A stretch of 64,000 nt of DNA from Alkaliphilus transvaalensis ATCC 700919 (GTDB lineage Bacteria > Bacillota > Clostridia > Peptostreptococcales > Natronincolaceae): the NCBI RefSeq assembly GCF_000621485.1, contig NZ_JHYF01000017.1, positions 1 to 64,000 on the forward strand. Reading direction: 5' to 3'. The notes under the pieces are model-generated. The model worked only from the letters and a program-made list of their open reading frames with translations, had not been told where the DNA came from and made no database searches. The first letter of the stretch is position 1; each line of letters starts with the position of its first letter. Both the position numbers and the translations under genes were made by a program. Shown here piece after piece: positions 16,238-24,635 of the stretch.

Positions 16238-17194
16238 CTATTTCATTACATCTTTAATAACTCTTATCGTATTTTTATAACAAATCTTTTCTATTTCTTC
16301 AGAGGTGAATTTATGTTTTTCTAATGCATCAACCAATTTATACATTTGAGAGAAATCCTTTATTTCTAATTCTCCCCCAATACCATCGAAGTCTGTTCCA
16401 AGAGCAATTATTTCTATTCCACCAACATTCCTTAAGTGTTTAATATGGGTAATCATATCTTCTACTTTACTGTAGGTTTTATCTTCTCCTAAGAAATAAG
16501 CAGCAAAGTTGATTCCTGTAACTCCACCTTTATCAGCAAGGATTTTTACCATGTCATCGGTTAAATTTCTTGAGTGGTCTCGAACGGCCCTTGCGTTAGA
16601 ATGGGATGCTATAAAAGGCTTTGATGATAATTGTGCTACATCATAGAAACCTGCATCTGATAGATGGGATACGTCTATAATCATCCCAAGTTCATTCATT
16701 GCTTCAACAACTACCCTTCCAAAACTTGTTAGTCCTTGTTGACTATATTCTTTATTAATATTAGGAAAACCAACTTCGTTAGGATGATTCCATGTTAATG
16801 TAATTAATCTTGCACCTCGATCATAGTACTTCTGTAAATAATCTATCTTTCCTTCTAAAACGCCACCTTCTTCAACTGCTAAAAAAGCCGAGATTTTACC
16901 TTCTTGTTGATTTTTTTCTAAGTCTACATAATTGGTTGCTAATGCAATTTCTTCTTTATTGATGGCGATTTCTGAATCAAATAGGTCTAACATTTTCATG
17001 CCAACTTCATAGGGACTATAATTTCTCTTTTTGGCCTCACTTAAGTCAAAAAAAAGGGCAAAAAATTGACCTATAGCATTTGACTTTTTTAGTTTTTCGA
17101 GATCCACCTGATAGTCATTCTTCTTTAAAGTAGTTTTTTCTTCACTAAAGAACATTCTAAAGATTGTATCACAATGTAAATCTATGTATTTCAT
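16238..17194 (-). CDS. Membrane dipeptidase (peptidase M19, renal-dipeptidase family)
   Basis: The 318-residue protein is a zinc amidohydrolase-fold dipeptidase. The first zinc-binding motif is YIDLHCDTIF at the very N-terminus, the bridging Glu is in FLAVEEGG, a third ligand is in IIDVSHLSD, followed by FIASHSNARAVRDHSRN (His and the substrate-binding Arg), and ALGTDFDGIGG near the C-terminus. Family enzymes hydrolyse dipeptides, including those with a D-residue at the C-terminal position. There is no signal peptide, so it is probably cytosolic. It is a single gene, with the ATG preceded by a GGAGGGGA-like site. Confidence 0.92.
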   Translation of the reverse strand: MKYIDLHCDTIFRMFFSEEKTTLKKNDYQVDLEKLKKSNAIGQFFALFFDLSEAKKRNYSPYEVGMKMLDLFDSEIAINKEEIALATNYVDLEKNQQEGKISAFLAVEEGGVLEGKIDYLQKYYDRGARLITLTWNHPNEVGFPNINKEYSQQGLTSFGRVVVEAMNELGMIIDVSHLSDAGFYDVAQLSSKPFIASHSNARAVRDHSRNLTDDMVKILADKGGVTGINFAAYFLGEDKTYSKVEDMITHIKHLRNVGGIEIIALGTDFDGIGGELEIKDFSQMYKLVDALEKHKFTSEEIEKICYKNTIRVIKDVMK

Positions 17195-17357
17195 TAAATC
17201 CCCTCCTTTGATAGAATCTATTGGATCACCTTTTCTAAGCTTAAGGAAAATTAATACAAAATATACTTTGTTTTAGTATCAATAAGCCACTACTACTACT
17301 TAGTGTGTCTAGCGATCTATTATAAATTTCCTTATTTACTATATTATATATTTATAT

Positions 17358-17395
17358 AAAAAAACTGATTTTCCTCTAAGAAATCAGTTTTTTTA
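17358..17395. terminator. Bidirectional terminator next to repeat copy 3
   Basis: AAAAACTGATTT pairs with AAATCAGTTTTT around an eight-base loop, with A-runs and T-runs on both sides. On the minus strand it is the likely terminator of the dacF-like gene, but that gene and its terminator are separated by repeat copy 3. Confidence 0.8.
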
Positions 17396-17560
17396 TAACG
17401 AATAGGAACGTTTGACTTTAATTATTATTAAAATAAGAAAACTTTACGTAATGAGTTTCAAGATAATCAGATAACCAATTTAATGGATTAAATTGTGTAA
17501 GTCACTTAGTTTTTTCACCTAAAGTCATCCTATAAATCTTCCGATGGAGGACTTTGTTCT
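17393..17560 (-). repeat. Interspersed ~168-bp repeat, copy 3 (reverse)
   Basis: Same element as at 16047, beginning TTATAACGAATAGGAACG directly on the T-run of the terminator and ending GACTTTGTTCT. The TCTTCC/GGAAGA hairpin carries substitutions (TCTTCCgatGGAGGA). Confidence 0.9.
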
Positions 17561-17612
17561 AACGAAGGAGAGTTCTATTTTAATTATTTTAATATAAAGA
17601 AACTTTATGAAA
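17561..17612 (-). repeat. Partial second unit of the interspersed repeat
   Basis: Immediately after copy 3 the sequence restarts as AACGAAGGAGAGTTC, then an ATTTTAATTATTTTAATA-like stretch and AAACTTTATGA. This parallels the first ~50 bases of the element with several substitutions. It shows the element can be arranged head-to-tail. Confidence 0.65.
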
Positions 17613-17670
17613 AAGATTAAAATGAAATCCCTTTTAATCATCTAATCATCTAAAACAAGACTTTCTTCAT

Positions 17671-18783
17671 TTACTGGATACGTAGGAATCTTAATAGCTT
17701 ATCCTTCATGGTAAGCCTTTCTATCCCTTCTTCAGCAATCAAGTCTGATGTGGCTAATAACTGATCTTCTAAATAAACGGAAACTTTACCTAGCTTCTGG
17801 CCTTTTAATATTGGAGCTTCCATATTTTCAGGCATATCGATGACAGTTTGTATTCTATCCTTTTCTTCTTCTCTAACGGGCAGAACGATTTTACTATCAA
17901 CTAAAGCATTTACTTCATCTCTTTTACCTTCATTTAGTTTCGCTACTCCTATTACTTCACCCTTTTCGAAAACAGTATGGGGCATAAATAATTCAAAGCT
18001 ATCATCTAAAAGCTTATGGGTGGTATTAAACCAATCGCCATCATTCAGTGTAATAGCAATTAATTGCATATCACCCCTAGTAGCTGATGCCACCAAACAT
18101 CTCCCAGACTTTTTAGTAAACCCTGTTTTTACTCCATCTCCACCTTCCACTGTGTTTAAGATTTTATTCTTATTAGAAAAATATTTAAACTCTGCGTCTC
18201 TACTTTCTGCTACATAAAATTTTGTACTTACAATTTTTTTAAAAAGGGGCTTTTTCAGAGCCTCTTTAGTAATTAAGGCAAGATCATAGGCAGTAGTATA
18301 ATGGTCATCGTGGTGGAGACCATGAGGATTCATGAAACTAGTATCATTGGCTCCTAATTCCTTAGCTCTCAGAGTCATAAGTTCTGCAAACTTCTCTACA
18401 GAACCCGCTACTTCTATTGCAATTGCTGTTGCTGAATCATTTCCAGACCTTAACATCAATCCGTAAAGTAAGTCTACCATTTTTACTCTTTCATTTGCCC
18501 TCAAATAGATGGATGAACCTTCAATTCCCTGGGCTTCAGGCGCTACTTTCACAAACTTTTCGGAATCAACATTTTCTATTGCCAAAAGGGCTGTCATAAT
18601 TTTTGTCGTACTAGCCATTGGCATTCTTTCACGACTATTTTTTTCAAACAATACTCTACCAGTCTCTGTTTCCATCACAATTGCGGCTTGACCATTGGCG
18701 GATGTATATGGAATTTCATTTCCATAGGATGGAGTTATTGAAAGTATCATTATTACGATTAATAACCAACTTATTTTTTTCAT
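17671..18783 (-). CDS. D-alanyl-D-alanine carboxypeptidase (PBP5/DacF type)
   Basis: A 370-residue secreted enzyme with an N-terminal signal peptide (KKISWLLIVIMILSITPSYG). It carries the three penicillin-binding motifs: SxxK in MASTTKIMTA (residues ~57-61), SxN in MLRSGNDSA (~115) and KTG in GVKTGFTKKSG (~217). A C-terminal beta-rich domain of the PBP5-C type follows and ends in an amphipathic anchor-like segment (MKDKLLRFLRIQ). The enzyme trims the terminal D-Ala from peptidoglycan stem peptides. In spore formers the DacF/DacB paralogues act in cortex synthesis, and the sequence alone does not tell vegetative from sporulation paralogue. Confidence 0.93.
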   Translation of the reverse strand: MKKISWLLIVIMILSITPSYGNEIPYTSANGQAAIVMETETGRVLFEKNSRERMPMASTTKIMTALLAIENVDSEKFVKVAPEAQGIEGSSIYLRANERVKMVDLLYGLMLRSGNDSATAIAIEVAGSVEKFAELMTLRAKELGANDTSFMNPHGLHHDDHYTTAYDLALITKEALKKPLFKKIVSTKFYVAESRDAEFKYFSNKNKILNTVEGGDGVKTGFTKKSGRCLVASATRGDMQLIAITLNDGDWFNTTHKLLDDSFELFMPHTVFEKGEVIGVAKLNEGKRDEVNALVDSKIVLPVREEEKDRIQTVIDMPENMEAPILKGQKLGKVSVYLEDQLLATSDLIAEEGIERLTMKDKLLRFLRIQ

Positions 18784-18881
18784 TTCTTCACCTCTCGTAT
18801 GATCTTCTCATATTTGAAATTCTAGTTTATTATTCTCAAATATGATACTAATCATTCCAAGGTAGACTAGTTAAATTTGTT

Positions 18882-19346
18882 CTATTTTTTTATTGTTAGA
18901 AAAAGATAATTATTATCATTTTCACAGTCAGATAAGAGATAGTAGTATATACTTTCGTCTTCCTCTACCTTATTAATTCCCAAATAATAACTACCTCCTA
19001 AGTAGTCATAGTTTCCAGAAGCATGATAAAATAGACCATCTGTAAATCTTAAAGCTTGTACTTCAGTAGTTCTTAAAGGTCTGTATTTATTAATTTTACT
19101 TTTGGAGGCATCAACAAACATAATTAGAAGGTAATCTTCATTCATTTCATCAAGGTTTTTTATAAACGTTTCTAATCTTTCTAAATTTTCTGCATTTCCA
19201 TCGGCATAAATAACTATCTGATTATTTTTTAATATTTTATATGGATAATACCTTTGATTATGAAGAGGCGTATAAAAGACATCGATATTTAGTGCTACTA
19301 ATACTAGCATTATCGTTAAAAATAAATAGACTAAACCTTTTCTCAT
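18882..19346 (-). CDS. Membrane-anchored or secreted hypothetical protein, DUF4362-like
   Basis: A 154-residue protein with one N-terminal hydrophobic segment (GLVYLFLTIMLVLVALNIDV), so it is anchored or exported. The exposed part includes NNQIVIYADGNAENLERLETF and a pattern of strands with tyrosines (SIYYYLLSDCENDNNY). The DGN...LE.F...NLD...ED.L segment resembles the DUF4362 family, but this is a pattern impression only. AGGGG eight bases before the ATG supports the start. No functional neighbour. Confidence 0.6.
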   Translation of the reverse strand: MRKGLVYLFLTIMLVLVALNIDVFYTPLHNQRYYPYKILKNNQIVIYADGNAENLERLETFIKNLDEMNEDYLLIMFVDASKSKINKYRPLRTTEVQALRFTDGLFYHASGNYDYLGGSYYLGINKVEEDESIYYYLLSDCENDNNYLFLTIKK

Positions 19347-19508
19347 GCTAAAAACCCCTAGTTTTATGTTCTATGATGCTTTTAAGTACTTCCAGTTCAT
19401 GTTTTTTTAAACGCAGAAAAGAATGGTTAACTTGATCTACTTTATAGCTAAAAAGTAGTTTAATTTCTGTTCCATTTATTTTAATTTAAAATTAAACCTA
19501 TGTCATAA

Positions 19509-20168
19509 CTAGGTTGCAATCACTAAATTTTCTATCTCTAAAAATTCTGCAACATCTCTTATGTCCTTTGTTTTAATATACTCTGTTGCATAACCAACTA
19601 ATGAACTAGAATAATTAATTGCAATTGACTTACCACAAATTTTAAAAATCTCAATATCGGAGGAACTGTCACCAATAGCTATTGTATCTAATGGTGAAAT
19701 GTTTGAGTTATCACAGAAATCTTGAAAACATTTCTTTTTACCATCAGCGCCTAAATGATATTTTATTTTACCTGTATAACTTCGATTTTTTACTTCATAT
19801 TCACTTCCATAATAATGATCAAATTGATAACCTTTTGCAATCACTTCAGCCACTTCTATTGGTCCTGCCGTAATTAAAAGGGTTATAACTCCCAATTTTT
19901 TAAGGGTGTTGATTAATTCGGCTATTCCATCTATCAACTTAATATTCGAACTAAAACCTTCTGCCACTTTTTCAACATTAAGACCTTTTATCAACTTGAC
20001 CTTCTTGTAATCTGCTTCAATCCACGAATATTTTCCTTCTTCTTCTTCTTTTTCTACTTCCTCTACTTCTTGAAGCTTATGATTAAGTTGACAAAGGTAT
20101 TTAACAGAATTGGTGTTTAAAATTAATGTACCATCCATATCAAAGCAAACAGCTCTTAGTTTTTTAAT
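19509..20168 (-). CDS. HAD-superfamily phosphatase (phosphoserine-phosphatase-like), probable ATT start
   Basis: HAD hydrolase with motif I FDMDGTLI, motif II in LLITAGP, and motif III Lys plus motif IV acidic residues in AIGDSSSDIEIF. The HAD nucleophile is the first Asp of DMDGT. An ATG start at 20138 would begin at the Met inside that motif and remove it. The frame continues upstream to a TAA without any ATG, GTG or TTG. The only reasonable start is ATT at 20168, with GGGGGGAG four bases before it, giving MKKLRAVCFDMDGT. The rare ATT initiation is inferred; the alternative is a damaged start. The gene follows the GrpB-family gene by 42 bp. A Glu-rich insert (VEEVEKEEEEGK) lies in the cap region. 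Substrate unknown. Confidence 0.75.
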   Translation of the reverse strand: MKKLRAVCFDMDGTLILNTNSVKYLCQLNHKLQEVEEVEKEEEEGKYSWIEADYKKVKLIKGLNVEKVAEGFSSNIKLIDGIAELINTLKKLGVITLLITAGPIEVAEVIAKGYQFDHYYGSEYEVKNRSYTGKIKYHLGADGKKKCFQDFCDNSNISPLDTIAIGDSSSDIEIFKICGKSIAINYSSSLVGYATEYIKTKDIRDVAEFLEIENLVIAT

Positions 20169-20210
20169 CTTTCTCCCCCCCTTATAAAATTATAGTTGAT
20201 GTAATATATA

Positions 20211-20741
20211 TTATTTAGTCATAACCCAAACCTCAGCACGTTTATCAATTTCTTTAATCAAAGCGTTCTTACCAGCTATGTATCCTTCCATGTTGTCAGG
20301 GAACTCATCCACTAACTTAAGTTTTAAATTAGAATATTCTTGTGCCACATGAGGGTGAGCATTTAAATAATCTCTAAAATTTAGATGTCGACCGACTTCC
20401 TTATCTCCCTGTAGAAAGATATGTATGTGGTGACTTCTATTTAATAGATCTCCTTTTATGATAAATCTACGATTAGGGATTCCGTATTCCCCCATCATTA
20501 CATAGCCAAGATTGATGAATTTATCCTTCAACATATCGATAGCATCTATATTACTAACTTCCACCATTATATCTATAATGGGTTTGGCTTGTATTCCAAC
20601 TATTGCTGTGCTACCAATATGATGGAAGTCGATTGCTAGATTTTCTATAATTGTCTTCAAATTATCCACCTCTTGCCTATATAGTACCGGCCACTCTTTA
20701 TTATATGGTAAGATTTCGACTTTTCTTTTTGTATTCATCAA
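20211..20741 (-). CDS. GrpB family protein (UPF0157, nucleotidyltransferase fold)
   Basis: A 176-residue protein with the diagnostic HIGSTAIVGIQAKPIIDIMV motif (residues ~41-60) of the GrpB/UPF0157 family, a nucleotidyltransferase-like fold whose G-S and D-x-x pattern is retained. Also typical are RRFIIKGD and HHIHIFLQGD in the middle and RDYLNAHPHVAQEY toward the end. The family was named from proximity to grpE and has no firmly established reaction. Small GrpB proteins are often fused to or located near kinases and acetyltransferases. It is possibly co-transcribed with the HAD phosphatase. The GGGGGTG site supports the start. Confidence 0.88.
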   Translation of the reverse strand: MMNTKRKVEILPYNKEWPVLYRQEVDNLKTIIENLAIDFHHIGSTAIVGIQAKPIIDIMVEVSNIDAIDMLKDKFINLGYVMMGEYGIPNRRFIIKGDLLNRSHHIHIFLQGDKEVGRHLNFRDYLNAHPHVAQEYSNLKLKLVDEFPDNMEGYIAGKNALIKEIDKRAEVWVMTK

Positions 20742-21072
20742 TACACCCCCTAATAAAATTAAAAGCTATTAATTTATATAATTTTATAACTATACAATAG
20801 ATAATTATTTTCTGCAATTGTCTTTCTAAAATATAGAAATTGCAGTCATGTTTATCTATTTCATAATATAATCCATCCAAATATTTTCTACAAATTAGTA
20901 TTCATCATTTATTAATTAATCCCTTCATCGAAAAGTGAAATTTTAGAAATTTATTTAATTTTATACTCTAAAACTTTGTCTCTAGTTCCTTAATTATGGA
21001 CATAAGATAAGGACTAAAACACTTAAATTATGCTTTAGTCCTTAATCAATTAGTAAAATATGTTATTTCAAG
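20742..21072. other. Intergenic region with stem-loops, no gene seen
   Basis: 331 bp of AT-rich sequence with no coding frame. It contains an inverted repeat CTGCAATT...AATTGCAG (about 20813-20845), 70-100 bp upstream of the GrpB-family gene, possibly a regulator site, and the terminator of the nucleoside operon. Confidence 0.5.
21009..21043 (-). terminator. Terminator-like hairpin ending the nucleoside uptake operon
   Basis: AAGGACTAAA (21009-21018) pairs perfectly with TTTAGTCCTT (21034-21043). It lies about 30 bp beyond the nupQ stop on the minus strand. The T-run is weak. Confidence 0.7.
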
Positions 21073-21954
21073 TTATCTTTTTGCTTTATCATAGGGCTCA
21101 CCAAGGGCTGCAGGTGGCGTTGATTTCCCAACAAATCCCGCTAAAGCAATCATTGTAAAGATATATGGTATCATTTGCACAATTTGACTCGGTATTCCAC
21201 GACCTTGTAGCCCCATTTGTAGGGCTGTAGAGTACCCAAATAATAATGATGCACCTAAGGCACCTATCGGGGTCCATTTACCGAAAATCATGGCAGCTAA
21301 AGCAATATATCCTCTACCTGAGGTCATCCCCTTTACAAAGACATTAAGATCCCCCAAAGATAGAGCTGCTCCTGCTAGCCCTGCCAGCATTCCACTAATT
21401 ATAACACAAATATATCTCATTTTTATAACATTAATACCAACTGTATCTGCTGCACTTGGGTGCTCCCCAATGGCTCTTACCCTTAGACCCCATGAAGTGT
21501 AGTAAATTACATAATGGGTTACGAATACTAAAAGTATTCCGAAATATACAATTGGATGGAAGGGTCCCCACGCAGGTAATTTTTTAACTTGAGGACTAGT
21601 TCCTGCTACGCCAAAAATAATCTGTAAAAGGAAAATAGTTAGTCCTCCAGCCAGAATATTAATCGCTGTACCGCTTACTACTTGATTAGCCTTATACTTG
21701 ATACTTACTACCCCATGAATTAATGCCATGATGCCGCCAGCGATAATTGCTCCCAACACTCCTAACCATGGGTTTCCTGTATAGTATGACACAACTACAG
21801 CTGTAAAAGCCCCCATCAACATTTTTCCTTCAAGGGCGATATTGATGATTCCCGACCGTTCAGCAATTAGACCACCGATGGCTGTAATGATTAAGGGAGT
21901 TGCCGCTCTAAGGGTAGCATAAAGCATTGACATATTAAATAAATCTTGCCACAT
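21073..21954 (-). CDS. nupQ: Nucleoside ABC transporter permease (NupQ/YufQ-like)
   Basis: A 293-residue integral membrane protein of the BPD_transp_2 (branched-chain amino acid/ribose-type) permease family. It has the typical ITAIGGLIAERSGIINIALEG opening, where G-x-x-x-E-x-S-G-x-x-N-x-x-x-E-G is the family signature, and IGEHPSAADTVGINV as the EAA-like coupling region. Its ATG follows the TAA of nupP directly. It would form a heterodimeric channel with NupP, driven by NupO and fed by the lipoprotein NupN. In Bacillus subtilis this system (nupNOPQ, formerly yufNOPQ) imports guanosine and other nucleosides, and the neighbouring deoC/pdp genes support nucleoside as substrate here. Confidence 0.9.
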   Translation of the reverse strand: MWQDLFNMSMLYATLRAATPLIITAIGGLIAERSGIINIALEGKMLMGAFTAVVVSYYTGNPWLGVLGAIIAGGIMALIHGVVSIKYKANQVVSGTAINILAGGLTIFLLQIIFGVAGTSPQVKKLPAWGPFHPIVYFGILLVFVTHYVIYYTSWGLRVRAIGEHPSAADTVGINVIKMRYICVIISGMLAGLAGAALSLGDLNVFVKGMTSGRGYIALAAMIFGKWTPIGALGASLLFGYSTALQMGLQGRGIPSQIVQMIPYIFTMIALAGFVGKSTPPAALGEPYDKAKR

Positions 21955-23025
21955 TTAGACCGCACCCCATTCCTTTTTATTCTTAGAAAAGATTCTTCTA
22001 ATGATTTGATCTGCAGCTACAAAGAAAATAATAACTGCCTGTAATACAACAATTAAATCTACAGGAACATTTGTTGTAAAATTCATCCAAGCTCCTCCAT
22101 TTGAAAGTGCTCCGAATAATAAGGCACCAAATATAATACCTAATGGATGGTTTTTACCTAGCAATGCTACTGCTATTCCTTCAAAGCCAAATCCTGGTGA
22201 AAAGCCAAGTATTAAAGCTCGGTCAAATCCAAGGACTCTTTCAGCACCAGCTAAGCCACCTAAAGCACCACTTATGATCATAGCTAATATTATTTTCTGG
22301 CTAGAATTAACACCGCCATATTCTGCCGCCATCGGGCTTAATCCAACAGATCTAACTTCGTAACCAATCGTTGTCTTCCATAACAAGTAATAGATAATAC
22401 CACATACTAGTAGTCCAATTAAAAATCCAATACTTAGTCTTGAAGTACTCCAGCCTACTAATTCACCTAGTCTAACTAATTGAGCAGATGGTAATACTCC
22501 AACTGTTCTAGGTGTTTGACCAGGTGCGCGTAAAACATCAGATACCATGTAACCAATAAAGGCATAGGCAATAAAGTTCATCATAATTGTATTAATAACT
22601 TCATGAACACCTCTTTTAGCTTTAAGTATTCCAGGTATTGCCGCCCAGAAACCTCCTGCAATCATTGCTGCTAATATCGCCATTGGTAAATGAATTATCT
22701 TTGGAAGTCCTTCAAAATTAGCACCGACATAAGCTGCCGCTAAAGCTCCCACAAACATCTGTCCTTCAACACCAATGTTGAATAATCCGCATCTAAAAGC
22801 AAAGGCAACAGCTAGTCCAGTAAAAATTAATGGTGTTGATCGTGCCAATGTATTTGCAAATTTATTGACATCACCAAAGGCTCCTATAAACAATGCTTTA
22901 TAGGCCTCTATAGGATTGGCACCTGTCATCAAAATAATAACAGCTCCTACCAAAAGACCTAAAGTGATAGCCCCTAGAGGGATCATCAGCTCCCTTAAAT
23001 TATCATATAACTTCTGTCGCTTCAT
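21955..23025 (-). CDS. nupP: Nucleoside ABC transporter permease (NupP/YufP-like)
   Basis: A 356-residue permease of the same family as NupQ, about 60 residues longer at the N-terminus. The signature LAVAFAFRCGLFNIGVEGQM and the coupling segment RSVGLSPMAAEYGGVN are both present. Eight to ten hydrophobic helices are visible. A good GAGGAAT site precedes the ATG and the stop codon touches the nupQ start, so the two subunits are translationally coupled. Confidence 0.9.
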   Translation of the reverse strand: MKRQKLYDNLRELMIPLGAITLGLLVGAVIILMTGANPIEAYKALFIGAFGDVNKFANTLARSTPLIFTGLAVAFAFRCGLFNIGVEGQMFVGALAAAYVGANFEGLPKIIHLPMAILAAMIAGGFWAAIPGILKAKRGVHEVINTIMMNFIAYAFIGYMVSDVLRAPGQTPRTVGVLPSAQLVRLGELVGWSTSRLSIGFLIGLLVCGIIYYLLWKTTIGYEVRSVGLSPMAAEYGGVNSSQKIILAMIISGALGGLAGAERVLGFDRALILGFSPGFGFEGIAVALLGKNHPLGIIFGALLFGALSNGGAWMNFTTNVPVDLIVVLQAVIIFFVAADQIIRRIFSKNKKEWGAV

Positions 23026-23056
23026 ATAATTCCTCCTTCAAGAATCAAACCTTTCT

Positions 23057-24565
23057 TTAGTTTCTAACACCAGCCATTAAAAGTCCTAGTTTTTCTTCAG
23101 TTGCTTCCTTAGCATCAATTATATCGACAATTTCGCCTTCATAAATTACTGCAATCCTATCACTCAAACTAAGAATCTCTTGAAGTTCGGCAGAAACTAA
23201 TAAGACAGCCTTGCCCTCATCTCTAGCTTCTATAATTTGCTTATGAATAAACTCAATGGCTCCAATGTCAACCCCTCTAGTTGGTTGAGAGGCTATAATT
23301 AAAACCGGATCTATTTCTAGTTCCCTAGCAATGATTATCTTTTGCTGATTACCCCCAGACAAGTTTCTTGCATGCACTTCTCTATTAGGTGTTCTAATAT
23401 CATATTTTTCAATTAAATTATCAGCATGCTTTTTAATTTCACTTAAATTTAATTGCATTCCTTTTGCAAAGGGTTTTCTTTGATGTATTCCTAAAATAGC
23501 ATTTTCACTAATGGAAAAATCTAGTATCAATCCTCTTTTATGACGATCTTCTGGAATGTAACCGACATGACTATTTTTAATTTCCCTAGCTGTTAAACCT
23601 GTTATCTTCTTATCATTCAAATAAATATCCCCAGAAGTTGGCTTTCGCAGTCCAGTTAATATTTCAATCAACTCACTTTGTCCATTTCCTTCTACTCCTG
23701 CAATCCCTAAAATCTCACCTGCACGGATAGAAAGAGATACATTATCTACAACTTGTAAGTTTCGATCATCGTTACCCGATACACCCTCTACCTTTAGTAC
23801 TTCCTTGCCTAGTTTAGCTTCTTGCTTCTCAACTCTCAATAGTACTTGTCTACCAACCATCATTTCAGCTAATTGTGTGGGAGAAGTTTCTTTTGTACTA
23901 ACTGTTCCAATTGTTTTCCCTCTACGCATAACTGTTGCTCTATCAGCAATCTCCATTACCTCATTCAGTTTATGGGTAATGAAAATAATTGATTTACCTT
24001 GATCAGTTAGTCCCTTAAGAATAGCAAATAGTTCTTTAACCTCCTGAGGTGTTAACACCGCAGTTGGTTCGTCTAATATGATGATATCTGCACCTCTATA
24101 AAGGGTCTTTAAAATCTCTACCCTCTGTTGCATACCAACTGTTATATTTTCTATTTTTGCCTTAGGATCAATAATTAACCCATACTTCTTAGAAAGCTCA
24201 TCCACATCCTTTAAAGCTTTCTCTTTATTAATTTTGATTCCTAAAGTGGGTTCGCTTCCTAATATAATATTTTCTGTAACAGTCAATGGTTGAACTAATT
24301 TAAAGTGTTGATGAACCATTCCAATACCAAGTTTAATGGCTTGGGTTGGTTCATTAATGATTAGTTCTTCTCCCTTATAAGCTATCTTACCTTCCTCAGG
24401 TTGATATAGTCCAAATAGTACATTCATTAGTGTAGATTTTCCAGCACCATTTTCTCCTACAAGGGCATGGATTTCACCAGCCTGCAAATCAAAATTAACT
24501 CCATCATTTGCAATTACTCCTGGAAATCGTTTCGTAATATTCTCCATAGTTAATATTGGTTGCAT
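23057..24565 (-). CDS. nupO: Nucleoside ABC transporter ATPase (NupO/YufO-like), two ATPase domains
   Basis: The 502-residue protein carries two ABC ATPase domains, as in sugar/nucleoside importers. Domain 1 has Walker A GENGAGKST (residues ~37-45), signature VGMQQRVEILKTL and Walker B IIILDEPTAVLT. Domain 2 has a degenerate Walker A, GVEGNGQSE (Lys replaced by Gln, usual in this class), signature LSGGNQQKIIIARE and a degenerate Walker B LIIASQPTRGVD. Start supported by AGGAGG. The gene follows nupN after a 70-bp gap that contains a stem-loop. Confidence 0.93.
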   Translation of the reverse strand: MQPILTMENITKRFPGVIANDGVNFDLQAGEIHALVGENGAGKSTLMNVLFGLYQPEEGKIAYKGEELIINEPTQAIKLGIGMVHQHFKLVQPLTVTENIILGSEPTLGIKINKEKALKDVDELSKKYGLIIDPKAKIENITVGMQQRVEILKTLYRGADIIILDEPTAVLTPQEVKELFAILKGLTDQGKSIIFITHKLNEVMEIADRATVMRRGKTIGTVSTKETSPTQLAEMMVGRQVLLRVEKQEAKLGKEVLKVEGVSGNDDRNLQVVDNVSLSIRAGEILGIAGVEGNGQSELIEILTGLRKPTSGDIYLNDKKITGLTAREIKNSHVGYIPEDRHKRGLILDFSISENAILGIHQRKPFAKGMQLNLSEIKKHADNLIEKYDIRTPNREVHARNLSGGNQQKIIIARELEIDPVLIIASQPTRGVDIGAIEFIHKQIIEARDEGKAVLLVSAELQEILSLSDRIAVIYEGEIVDIIDAKEATEEKLGLLMAGVRN

Positions 24566-24602
24566 TTTAATCCTCCTAAAAGGTTTAGAATATATTTAAT
24601 AA

Positions 24603-24629
24603 AGCTGCTGCAACTAACGCTACAGCAGC
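24603..24629 (-). terminator. Intercistronic stem-loop between nupN and nupO
   Basis: GCTGCTG pairs with CAGCAGC around an eleven-base loop in the nupN-nupO gap. Without a long T-run it is more likely a partial terminator or mRNA-stabilising 3' end that raises binding-protein levels above those of the membrane components. Confidence 0.55.
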
Positions 24630-24635
24630 CTATCA

